Source: an uncultured archaeon
Lineage (GTDB): Archaea > Thermoproteota > Nitrososphaeria > Nitrososphaerales > CALBXV01
Assembly (NCBI GenBank): GCA_937890045.1
Contig: CALBXV010000285.1
Location: 1 to 9,451 of the forward strand
Direction: 5' to 3'
DNA: 9,451 bases
Positions 1 to 6,696 of this stretch are shown here, piece by piece (within the stretch, counting starts at the first letter, position 1; each line of letters starts with the position of its first letter). Under the pieces are notes generated by a model. The model was not told the origin of the DNA. It made no database searches and saw only the letters and a program-made list of their open reading frames with translations. Position numbers and translations under genes: made by a program.

Positions 1-134
1 AATTAAATGCAATAGGTGGTTTGGATGCTGTTGTTCCAAGTGAAGGAATAGTTTTCAAATATAATGGTAAAACTTTCAAACTAACCGGGAGTTTTGCTCC
101 AATAAACCAGATTACTGGATTAATGACCTTTTAG
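1..134 (+). CDS. 3' end of an unidentified phage gene (partial)
   Basis: Only the last 43 codons are present, read in the frame starting at base 3 and ending at TAG 132-134. The visible tail includes VPSEGIVFKYNGKTFKLTG followed by a hydrophobic FAPINQITGL stretch. The EG-I-V pair followed by K-L-T-G is loosely like motifs IV and V of covalent nucleotidyltransferases (DNA/RNA ligases), but the two motifs are closer together than usual and the catalytic lysine region lies outside the window, so this is only a suggestion. The frame stays open to the left edge, and its stop overlaps the ribosome binding site of the next gene, so it is probably co-transcribed with it. Confidence 0.7.
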   Translation, partial: LNAIGGLDAVVPSEGIVFKYNGKTFKLTGSFAPINQITGLMTF

Positions 135-142
135 GAGTAGTT

Positions 143-703
143 ATGAACGAACATCAAAGACAAAACAAAGCAATGCAGTCTATATTAAGAGGTGAAACTC
201 CTGAAAAAAGAATTGTTATTGCTGTTGAAGATAAAGAGTTCAAAGAGAAGATGAGATTGGAACGGGAAGAAGAACGGAAAAAATCAGCTGAACGATTTGA
301 TTCACTTAAAGAGTTTAGAATGCCTTGGTTTTGTCCAAAGTGTAATAAAACAATGAAGAAAAGACTTGATAATAAGTTTTGGAGAATACAAGGTGTGTGT
401 TTTGATTGTGTTTTAGAAATGGAGAATAAACTTCGTATTGATGGAAAGTATGAATCGTATGAAAAACGAAAAGTATTACAAAATAGACTTTCTTGGGTAA
501 AAGATATGATACAGGGAATAGAAGAATGGAAAAATGAAGGAGATGTTACGTTTTTGAATCAAAATAGACCAGATGGATATTCGGTAGATGAAGAAACGTG
601 GAGTCAAGATCCAGATCAAGTAAAAGCACTTTCAGATGAAGCTATGGTTGAAATGAATAAGATAAAATCTGAAATAGAAACAGAACTGTCTAAATATATA
701 TAA
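143..703 (+). CDS. Small protein with two CxxC pairs (putative zinc ribbon), function unknown
   Basis: A 186-residue hydrophilic protein. The start is set by AGGAG at 133-137, five bases before the ATG. Residues 30-55 are a highly charged E/K/R-rich helix. Cysteine pairs C64-P-K-C67 and C86-F-D-C89 sit about 18 residues apart, the spacing of a zinc ribbon that could bind one metal ion. The rest is charged and probably helical, with an acidic C-terminus (residues 145-186). No catalytic motif was seen. It lies two small genes upstream of the large terminase, roughly where T4 has its neck and small-terminase genes, but it does not resemble gp16 in anything I can see. A nucleic-acid-binding or structural role is possible but not shown. 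Confidence 0.85.
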   Translation: MNEHQRQNKAMQSILRGETPEKRIVIAVEDKEFKEKMRLEREEERKKSAERFDSLKEFRMPWFCPKCNKTMKKRLDNKFWRIQGVCFDCVLEMENKLRIDGKYESYEKRKVLQNRLSWVKDMIQGIEEWKNEGDVTFLNQNRPDGYSVDEETWSQDPDQVKALSDEAMVEMNKIKSEIETELSKYI

Positions 704-716
704 CTTATATTTATAG
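690..716 (+). other. Imperfect AT-rich inverted repeat with a TATTTATAG motif in an intergenic gap
   Basis: CTAAATATA at 690-698 can pair with TATATTTATAG at 706-716, leaving a 2-base bulge and a 7-base loop. The repeat spans the stop codon of the upstream gene. TATTTATAG at 708-716 is the exact reverse complement of CTATAAATA, the T4-type late promoter core, so a minus-strand late promoter is formally present although no minus-strand gene is. The motif recurs in the only other sizeable intergenic gap, at 4865-4873. There is no T-run after the hairpin, so a classical intrinsic terminator is not supported. Confidence 0.35.
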
Positions 717-727
717 TAGGAGACATT

Positions 728-1039
728 ATGGATTGGTTAAAGAAGTTAATAGCAAGTATTTTAGCTATGTTTGGTATAAGTGCAGCATTATCTGCACGTA
801 AGTCAAATGAAGTTAAAAAATTAAAAAAAGTCATAAAAAGTAATAAGAAAGTAGAAAAAAAGATTGAAGATACTATTAAAGAGATGGAAAAAAGTAAAAA
901 AAGTGGTAAAAGAACTATTTCTACTTTAAAAAGACAGTTAAAAAGTATAAAAACAGATACGGTAAAGATGGAAACTGCATTTGATGAGGATGACGTTGAT
1001 GAAGCAGTAGATTTTCTTAAAAAATTTGCTGGGAGTTAA
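728..1039 (+). CDS. Small membrane-anchored lysine-rich coiled-coil protein, function unknown
   Basis: A 103-residue protein with AGGAGA at 718-723 just upstream of the ATG. Residues 7-23 form a hydrophobic segment (LIASILAMFGISAALSA) long enough for a single membrane span. Residues 25-80 are very rich in lysine and serine with heptad-like spacing, consistent with a coiled coil, and the last 20 residues are acidic (DEDDVDEAVDFL). An N-terminal anchor followed by a coiled coil is the shape of inner-membrane spanins (Rz-like) and of several small phage membrane proteins, but no diagnostic motif was found. It is followed one base later by a second exported or membrane coiled-coil protein, and the two may act together. 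It occupies the place where T4 has the small terminase; the hydrophobic start argues against that role. Confidence 0.8.
   Translation: MDWLKKLIASILAMFGISAALSARKSNEVKKLKKVIKSNKKVEKKIEDTIKEMEKSKKSGKRTISTLKRQLKSIKTDTVKMETAFDEDDVDEAVDFLKKFAGS
1031..1035 (+). promoter_or_regulatory. Ribosome binding site fixing the start at 1041
   Basis: GGGAG lies five bases before ATG 1041. The open frame extends upstream to a TTG at 1026, but that start would place this GGGAG inside the coding region and spoil the signal peptide that begins exactly at 1041. Confidence 0.75.
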
Positions 1040-1040
1040 T

Positions 1041-1391
1041 ATGAAAAGGTTAATAATTGTATTACTTTTAACTTACATGCCAATTTTTGGACAAAGTTCA
1101 TTAACAGATGAACAAATTCTTCAAATTAAGGCAAAAGTTGAAAAAATACAGAAAGAGAATAAAATATTGACGGAATTGGTATTAGAATATGAAAAAAGTG
1201 TAGAAATGGATTCTATTTTATTAGTAAAGAAGGATGAGCAGATTAAAACATTACAAGAACGCAGTGATTTGTTAGAGGATCAAGTTAAACTTACTAAACC
1301 TAAATGGTTTGAGAATAAATATGCGTGGTATGGATATGGAGTTTTTACAGTGATTGGAAATATTTGGCTTTATGATAAGGTGAAGAACTAA
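1041..1391 (+). CDS. Small exported coiled-coil protein with a C-terminal hydrophobic segment, function unknown
   Basis: A 116-residue protein. The start at 1041 gives a textbook signal sequence: basic MKR, hydrophobic core LIIVLLLTYMPI at 4-15, and a plausible cleavage region FGQSS near residues 16-20. There is no cysteine, so it is not a lipoprotein. Residues 22-85 are a predicted coiled coil (repeated I/L/V and K/E spacing). Residues 95-111 (AWYGYGVFTVIGNIWLY) form a second hydrophobic segment near the C-terminus. The gene starts one base after the previous stop, and its own stop overlaps the terminase start (TAATG). The shape partly recalls spanins, which bridge the inner and outer membranes at lysis, but the lipobox of known unimolecular spanins is missing. 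Function unassigned. Confidence 0.82.
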   Translation: MKRLIIVLLLTYMPIFGQSSLTDEQILQIKAKVEKIQKENKILTELVLEYEKSVEMDSILLVKKDEQIKTLQERSDLLEDQVKLTKPKWFENKYAWYGYGVFTVIGNIWLYDKVKN

Positions 1392-2971
1392 TGGATGATA
1401 AACAATTAAAAAGTGTAATTAAATCAGAGTATGTAAAGTGTGCTAAAGATCCAATTTACTTCTTGAGGAAATATTGCGTAATTCAGCATCCAATGAAGGG
1501 AAAGATTCCATTTTCTTTATATAACTTTCAAGAAAATACATTAGAAGATTTAGTACAACATGATTATAATGTTATTTTAAAAGCACGTCAGTTAGGTATA
1601 TCAACATTAACAGCAGGTTACGCATTATGGATGATGACTTTTCAAAGTGATAAGAATATATTGGTTATTGCTACAAAGCAAGATACTGCAAAGAATTTAG
1701 TAACAAAAGTGAGAGTTATGCATGCTAATTTACCATCTTGGTTAAAACCTAAATGTGTTGAAGATAATAAGTTGTCTTTAAGATATGCAAATGGGTCTCA
1801 AGTTAAGGCAATTTCAAGTGGTGAAGATAGTGGTAGGTCAGAAGCACTTTCTTTATTAATTTTAGATGAAGCAGCATTTATACCTAAGATTGAAGAGATA
1901 TGGGCAGCTGCACAACAAACATTAGCAACTGGTGGTCAATGTTTAGTTCTATCTACACCAAATGGTGTTGGTAATTGGTTTCATAAAACTTGGGTAGCTG
2001 CTGAAGAAGGAGACAGTGATTTTAATTTTATTAAATTGCATTGGTCATTACATCCAGATAGAGATCAAACGTGGAGAGATGAGCAAGATAAATTACTTGG
2101 TCCTTCAATAGCTGCACAAGAATGTGATTGTGATTTTATCACTTCAGGACAATCAGTAATAGATGGTGTTATTTTAGAAGAGTATATTAATACACAAGTT
2201 AAAGAACCTATGGAAAAAAGAGGAATTGATTCAAATTATTGGATATGGGAGCCACCTAATTACACTAAAGATTATTTAGTAAGTGCAGATGTTAGTAGAG
2301 GTGATGCAACAGATTATTCAGCACTTCACGTAATTGATATAGACAATTTAGAGCAAGTAGCAGAATATAAAGGTAAAATTTCAACTCGTGATTTTGGAAA
2401 CCTTTGTGTTAATGTAGCTACAGAATATAATGATGCATTATTGGTTATTGAGAATGCATCAATAGGTTGGGCAGCAATACAACAGGCAATTGATAGAGAT
2501 TATAGTAATTTATTTTATATGAGTAAAGATTTACAGTATGTAGATGTACATAATCAATATAGTAATAAAATTAATAGTATGGAAAGAAAGATGGTACCTG
2601 GTTTTAGTATGACTGCTAAAACAAGACCGTTGGTTATAGCTAAATTAGAAGAATATTTCAGAGAAAAGACTATAAAAGTAAAATCTCAGCGATTAATTGA
2701 TGAGTTGTTTGTATTTATATATAACAATCAACGGGCTGAAGCGATGAAAGGATATAATGATGATCTTGTACTTAGTTTATGTATAGGATTGTGGGTTAGA
2801 GATACTGCTTTAAGATTAAGGGCTGAAGGGATAGCTTTACAGAAAAACGCTTTGGATCATGTTGGAAGAGCAGAACCAATTTATATTCCTGTTGAAGGTG
2901 AGAATGATTCTTGGTCTTGGGATGTAGGTCCTGAGAAAAAAAGAGAAGATTTAACTTGGTTAATTAAATAA
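1391..2971 (+). CDS. Terminase large subunit (T4 gp17-like DNA packaging ATPase and nuclease)
   Basis: The DNA packaging motor: it cuts concatemeric DNA and pumps it through the portal using ATP. At 526 residues it is shorter than T4 gp17 (610), mainly at the N-terminus. The ATPase half shows a deviant Walker A at 64-72 (K-A-R-Q-L-G-I-S-T), Walker B LLILD at 155-159 with catalytic E160, and the coupling motif STPN at 188-191. The RNase-H-like nuclease half shows the three expected acids: D300 in SADVSRG, E354 in LVIENASIG, and D457/D458 in YNDDLVLSL, matching T4 D401, E458 and D542 by context. The ATG overlaps the preceding stop by one base, so translation is probably coupled. The portal gene follows 11 bases later, without the tail sheath and tube genes that separate them in T4. 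No small terminase was recognised nearby. Confidence 0.96.
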   Translation: MDDKQLKSVIKSEYVKCAKDPIYFLRKYCVIQHPMKGKIPFSLYNFQENTLEDLVQHDYNVILKARQLGISTLTAGYALWMMTFQSDKNILVIATKQDTAKNLVTKVRVMHANLPSWLKPKCVEDNKLSLRYANGSQVKAISSGEDSGRSEALSLLILDEAAFIPKIEEIWAAAQQTLATGGQCLVLSTPNGVGNWFHKTWVAAEEGDSDFNFIKLHWSLHPDRDQTWRDEQDKLLGPSIAAQECDCDFITSGQSVIDGVILEEYINTQVKEPMEKRGIDSNYWIWEPPNYTKDYLVSADVSRGDATDYSALHVIDIDNLEQVAEYKGKISTRDFGNLCVNVATEYNDALLVIENASIGWAAIQQAIDRDYSNLFYMSKDLQYVDVHNQYSNKINSMERKMVPGFSMTAKTRPLVIAKLEEYFREKTIKVKSQRLIDELFVFIYNNQRAEAMKGYNDDLVLSLCIGLWVRDTALRLRAEGIALQKNALDHVGRAEPIYIPVEGENDSWSWDVGPEKKREDLTWLIK

Positions 2972-2982
2972 AGAGGTAAAAA

Positions 2983-4851
2983 ATGGCAGAAACAAATATT
3001 TTTAGCAGATTAAAAAGATTATTTTCAACTAACGTAATTGTTAGAAACGTTGGTGGAAAATCTTTAAAAATATCAGATACTAATAAAGTACAGGCTGTAG
3101 CGAGAAGGTATTTAACAGATAGATTTACTCGTTTATATTCTAATATGGGTTATGGTAGTTCTTTAATGGCAGACTCACAGTTTAAACAAACACAAAGACT
3201 TGGTTTGTTTAAAGATTATGAACAAATGGATGCTGATCCAATAATTGCATCTGCTTTAGATGTATATGCAGATGAATCCACAATGAAATCTGAATATGGA
3301 ACAGTATTAGGAATTAATACAGAAAATCCGCAAGTTCATGATATATTACATAATCTTTTTTATGATATATTGAACATAGAATTCAATTTATGGCCGTGGG
3401 TTCGTAACTTATGTAAGTATGGTGATTTTTTCACTCATCTTGAAGTTGCAGAAAAGTATGGAATTGTTAATGTAATTCCTTTATCTGCATATGATGTTAT
3501 TAGAGTAGAGGGAGAAGATCCAGAGAATCCACATTATGTTAAATTTACATTGGAGGCTGCAGAAACTCTACATAGTGGAGCTCAAGCTGCGGGAAAAGAT
3601 TTTGAAAACTATGAAATAGCACATTTTAGATTACTTTCAGATTCTAATTTTTTACCGTATGGTAAATCTATGTTAGAAGGTGCAAGGAAGGTATGGAAAC
3701 AATTGACATTGATGGAAGATGCTATGTTGATTCATCGTATTATGAGAGCACCAGAAAAACGTATTTTCAATATAGATATTGGCAACATTCCACCTGCAGA
3801 AGTTGACAATTATATGCAACGTATTATTAATAAGATGAAGAAGGCGCCAATTATAGATACTGATACTGGTGATTACAATTTAAAATATAATATTCAGAAT
3901 TTAACTGAAGATTTCTTTATGCCAGTTCGTGGTGGAGATAGTGGAACGAGTATTGATACTTTAAGTGGAATGGAGTATGGTGCAATAGAAGATATTGAAT
4001 ATTTAAGAAATAAAATGATGGCAGCACTTAGAATTCCAAAAGCTTTTCTTGGTTATGATGAAGCAGTTGGTAGTAGGGCAACACTTGCAGCAGAAGATGT
4101 AAGATTTGCTCGTACTATCGAAAGAATTCAAAGAATTACTGTTTCTGAATTAACAAAGATTGCAATTGTTCATTTATATTCACAAGGATATGAAGATGAA
4201 GATTTAGTTGATTTTGATTTACAACTTACAAATCCATCTACAATTTATGAACAAGAAAAAATTGAATTATGGGGTAATAAAGTAACTTTAGCGAATGATA
4301 TGAAAGATAATATGTTAATGCCTACGGAATGGATTTATGATAACATATTTAATCTTTCAAAGGAAGAAAAACAGCAAGTACGTCTTGGAGTTATCAGAGA
4401 TCAAAAACGTAAGTTTAGATATGAGCAGATTGAATCAGAAGGTAATGATCCAGTACAAAGTGGTGAAGCTATTGGTACTCCTGTTGATCTAGCGTCTATT
4501 CCTATAGAAGCTGCTAAAGTTGCAACTGAAGCTGGACGAACAGGTAGAGAATTGAACTTAGAAATTCCAGACGATGGATGGCCTGGCGCTGGAAGACCTA
4601 AAGAAGTACCTAAATATGGAAAAGATGGTAGTGCGAGAGGTAGAGATCCGCTTGGAGCACATGAAATGAAGAAAGAAGGAAGTGTAAGTCCTAAGTATGG
4701 AATGGCGTTAGCTCATTTTGATGCACTTAAAAAGAGTTTAGGAACAGGAATTTCATCTGAAGATAAGAAGATTATATCTGAATCCTTGGACGTAGAGAAG
4801 GAATATGAAGAAGAGGTATTAAAGGAAGATAATGGTAGTATGGATGAATAA
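2983..4851 (+). CDS. Portal vertex protein (T4 gp20-like)
   Basis: Forms the ring at the unique head vertex that starts prohead assembly, docks the terminase, and later connects to the neck and tail. Family signatures: DPIIASALDVYADEST at 85-100, the tryptophan-rich WPWVRNLCKYGDFF at 137-150, the crown/stem stretch with MRAPEKRIFNIDIGNIP at 254-270, and IPKAFLGYDEAVGSRATLA followed by EDVRFARTIERIQR at 351-384. GAGG at 2973-2976 sets the start. At 622 residues it is about 100 longer than T4 gp20 (524). The extra part is the C-terminus (about 485-622): a Gly/Pro-rich stretch (DDGWPGAGRPKEVPKYGKDG at 530-549) followed by a charged, mostly acidic tail. Function of the extension is unknown; it could face the tail, or be trimmed by the prohead protease. 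Confidence 0.96.
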   Translation: MAETNIFSRLKRLFSTNVIVRNVGGKSLKISDTNKVQAVARRYLTDRFTRLYSNMGYGSSLMADSQFKQTQRLGLFKDYEQMDADPIIASALDVYADESTMKSEYGTVLGINTENPQVHDILHNLFYDILNIEFNLWPWVRNLCKYGDFFTHLEVAEKYGIVNVIPLSAYDVIRVEGEDPENPHYVKFTLEAAETLHSGAQAAGKDFENYEIAHFRLLSDSNFLPYGKSMLEGARKVWKQLTLMEDAMLIHRIMRAPEKRIFNIDIGNIPPAEVDNYMQRIINKMKKAPIIDTDTGDYNLKYNIQNLTEDFFMPVRGGDSGTSIDTLSGMEYGAIEDIEYLRNKMMAALRIPKAFLGYDEAVGSRATLAAEDVRFARTIERIQRITVSELTKIAIVHLYSQGYEDEDLVDFDLQLTNPSTIYEQEKIELWGNKVTLANDMKDNMLMPTEWIYDNIFNLSKEEKQQVRLGVIRDQKRKFRYEQIESEGNDPVQSGEAIGTPVDLASIPIEAAKVATEAGRTGRELNLEIPDDGWPGAGRPKEVPKYGKDGSARGRDPLGAHEMKKEGSVSPKYGMALAHFDALKKSLGTGISSEDKKIISESLDVEKEYEEEVLKEDNGSMDE

Positions 4852-4856
4852 TTTAA

Positions 4857-4880
4857 TACTCATATATTTATAGATGAGTA
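4857..4880 (+). other. Intergenic inverted repeat with TATTTATAG in the loop
   Basis: TACTCAT at 4857-4863 pairs perfectly with ATGAGTA at 4874-4880 around a 10-base loop, ATATTTATAG, itself able to add a few TA pairs. It sits 5 bases after the portal stop in a 59-base gap, the largest in the window. The loop carries TATTTATAG at 4865-4873, the same 9-mer as at 708-716 and the reverse complement of the T4-type late promoter core CTATAAATA. No T-run follows, so it is not a classical terminator. It could be an RNA processing or stability hairpin between the portal message and the downstream head genes, or an antisense promoter. Confidence 0.45.
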
Positions 4881-4910
4881 ATTACAACTAAAAATAGATG
4901 GAGTAAGTAC

Positions 4911-5780
4911 ATGGCTCGACAATTGAAACATTCAAAGATAAAAAATACAGGGATTTTATTTGAACTTTTGACAAGACAAATAACTGCTGATATTTTAAAT
5001 GACACTAAATCCAAGTCAACAAGTATTTTAAAGAAATATTTTAATGAAAAAACTCAACTTGGTAAAGAAAAGCAGCTATATGAAGTTTTGGTAAGTCAAA
5101 ATTATAGTTCCGAATCAAAAGCTAATTATTTGATTGATGCAGTTGTTGGTAATAGAAAAAAATTGCAGAATGCTAAACTAAAAAGAGAAAAATATAATTT
5201 AATTAAAGAAATTAGAGATAATTATAAAGTTGAAGATTTTTTTAGCGCTAGGATTCCAAATTATAAATTATATGCATCAATATATAGACTTTTTTTAGCT
5301 GAGTCTGGTCCAACTATTTTTAATCCAGCAGATAAAATAAATGATAGATATACTATCGTTGAACATCTTACTTCTAAAGTTGTAAAAAGAGTAGATAGTT
5401 CCGCTAAAAAGATTGCACAATTTAAAAAGCAAGATAAAGACTTACGTTTGTTGTCTTATGAAATTTTAGTTGAAAGATTTAATAAGAAGTACAGTACTTT
5501 AAGTAATGCTCAAAGAAATTTATTAAAAGAATACATAAATAATATCTCAAATACAAATTCACTTAAAGAATTTATTGTAAGTGAAAGTGATAAAATAAAA
5601 AAGCAGTTAAAAACTTTTTTACCTAAAGTTAAAAATAAAGTTACAAAGATAAAACTTCAAGAGGCTATAAAACAGTTAGATAGTGTCTATAAAGGGAGAT
5701 TAGTAAAAGATAAGCAAGTGGTTTCACTGATGAGATATTATGAACTCATTAAGGAGCTGACTCATGTCTGTAAAACTTAA
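4911..5780 (+). CDS. Basic all-helical protein between portal and protease, function unknown
   Basis: A 289-residue, lysine-rich protein with no cysteine until C287 and no signal peptide or membrane segment. GGAG at 4900-4903 sets the start. The N-terminus KHSKIKNTGILFELLTRQIT looks like a conserved helical domain; the middle has RIPNYKLYASIYRLFLAESG, then long K-rich helices from about 160 onward. No enzymatic motif was seen. It lies where T4 places the small head-core genes 67 and 68, between portal (gp20) and protease (gp21), but it is much larger than either and I see no similarity. A head assembly or scaffold-associated role is inference from position only. Its last 17 bases overlap the start of the next gene, whose ribosome binding site is inside this reading frame. 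Confidence 0.88.
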   Translation: MARQLKHSKIKNTGILFELLTRQITADILNDTKSKSTSILKKYFNEKTQLGKEKQLYEVLVSQNYSSESKANYLIDAVVGNRKKLQNAKLKREKYNLIKEIRDNYKVEDFFSARIPNYKLYASIYRLFLAESGPTIFNPADKINDRYTIVEHLTSKVVKRVDSSAKKIAQFKKQDKDLRLLSYEILVERFNKKYSTLSNAQRNLLKEYINNISNTNSLKEFIVSESDKIKKQLKTFLPKVKNKVTKIKLQEAIKQLDSVYKGRLVKDKQVVSLMRYYELIKELTHVCKT

Positions 5781-6483
5781 TATATTACGAAAGTTAGTAA
5801 GAGAGCTTATAAAAAGAGAGATTGAAGAAGCTACAATGACAGGTAACATTGATGGTGGCGCTGGTCCTCCCAAAACTCCCTTAGCATTTAAAAAGAAGAA
5901 AAAAGGTCAAGATGAAAGTGGACTTCAAGATGGTCACGTTGATCCTACCGTAGCTACAGATTATGAAAAAGTAAAAGAATCCGTAAACGAAGCCATTAAA
6001 CCACAAGGTTACTCACAGTTAAATACTATGGTAAAACACGCAACTATTTATCTTAGAGATTTATCAAAGGCTCTTAGAAAACAAGACGATGATGCAGTAC
6101 TTCGAGAAGTTCATTTTCTCGCAGCACAATTTACTACTATGGAAAAAATGTTAAAAGATAAAAAATGGAATGCAAAATATAATGAATCCATTACAATTAA
6201 CGGTAAAAAATATAAACCGTTAAATGAAAATGATCAATCTTGGGCAAAGTATTATAGCTGGCGTAATGATAAGAGTATGACGCCGAAGCAAAAAATTGGA
6301 ATGTCTATGCGTGAAGTTAGAGATAGCTTACAAGAATTAGAAAAAATTGTATTTAGAAGTATAAAATTAAAAAAAGAGTTAAAGGTTGGTTCTGATAATT
6401 ATTGGAAGTCAACACATTCAGCTCTTAGAAGGATTCATGAGAGACTAGTTAAGTTAACTGGTAAAATTGCTAACCTATATTAA
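5764..6483 (+). CDS. Head-region protein with an amphipathic N-terminal leader, function unknown
   Basis: A 239-residue protein whose start overlaps the previous gene by 17 bases; AAGGAG at 5751-5756 supports it. Residues 1-22 form an amphipathic helix (KLNILRKLVRELIKREIEE) ending in I-E-E before A23, compatible with the (L/I)-x-E cleavage rule of T4-type prohead proteases. Residues 23-60 are a flexible Gly/Pro/Lys linker with a KKKKK run. A helical block spans 85-135, then a probable beta-hairpin ITINGKKYKPLNE at 143-155, also ending in L-N-E. The final 80 residues are helical and basic. No known domain was recognised. The leader resembles those of genes further downstream, suggesting a shared fate such as packaging into, or cleavage within, the prohead. 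Confidence 0.85.
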   Translation: MSVKLNILRKLVRELIKREIEEATMTGNIDGGAGPPKTPLAFKKKKKGQDESGLQDGHVDPTVATDYEKVKESVNEAIKPQGYSQLNTMVKHATIYLRDLSKALRKQDDDAVLREVHFLAAQFTTMEKMLKDKKWNAKYNESITINGKKYKPLNENDQSWAKYYSWRNDKSMTPKQKIGMSMREVRDSLQELEKIVFRSIKLKKELKVGSDNYWKSTHSALRRIHERLVKLTGKIANLY

Positions 6484-6493
6484 TGCTAATACT

Positions 6494-6694
6494 ATGGGTA
6501 GCAAATGGAAAGAGGAGCGATTCTCTATTGCTTCGGCGCTTTTGCGTGGGAGCAAATTTAGGAGAAAATGGGTTAAGGATATCTTAAATAATGAAGATGA
6601 GGATATCCATAAGAATAAAATTTTAAAATTTATTGATTCTTGGATTAAACACTTGAATGATTTAAGAGAAGATATAATAAAAATGAGGAGTTGA
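6494..6694 (+). CDS. Small hypothetical protein upstream of the prohead protease
   Basis: A 66-residue hydrophilic, helical protein (WKEERFSIASALLRG near the N-terminus, then charged helices). The ATG at 6494 is 11 bases after the previous stop; the frame is open further upstream to a TTG at 6467, but that would overlap the previous gene and neither start has a good ribosome binding site, so translation may be coupled to the gene before. The stop TGA at 6692-6694 lies between the ribosome binding site and the ATG of the protease gene. The first third (about 6515-6560) has visibly more G and C than the surroundings. It is believable mainly because it fills the gap between two real genes. In T4 this place holds small core-protein genes, but no similarity is seen. 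Confidence 0.6.
   Translation: MGSKWKEERFSIASALLRGSKFRRKWVKDILNNEDEDIHKNKILKFIDSWIKHLNDLREDIIKMRS
6685..6690 (+). promoter_or_regulatory. Ribosome binding site fixing the protease start at 6697
   Basis: GAGGAG lies six bases before ATG 6697. The reading frame also allows a TTG at 6691, but that codon directly abuts this site, leaving no spacer. The ATG is therefore preferred. Confidence 0.8.
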
Positions 6695-6696
6695 AT

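Noticed and set aside
728..1039. Assignment of the 103-residue protein as the small terminase (gp16)
   Set aside because: The position fits, but it begins with a clear hydrophobic membrane-type segment and has no recognisable DNA-binding region.
6653..6678. TATAAT at 6673-6678 with TTGAAT at 6653-6658, resembling a sigma-70 promoter before the protease gene
   Set aside because: The spacer is only 14 bases, no better -35 box is present, and TATAAT-like strings are common in DNA this AT-rich.
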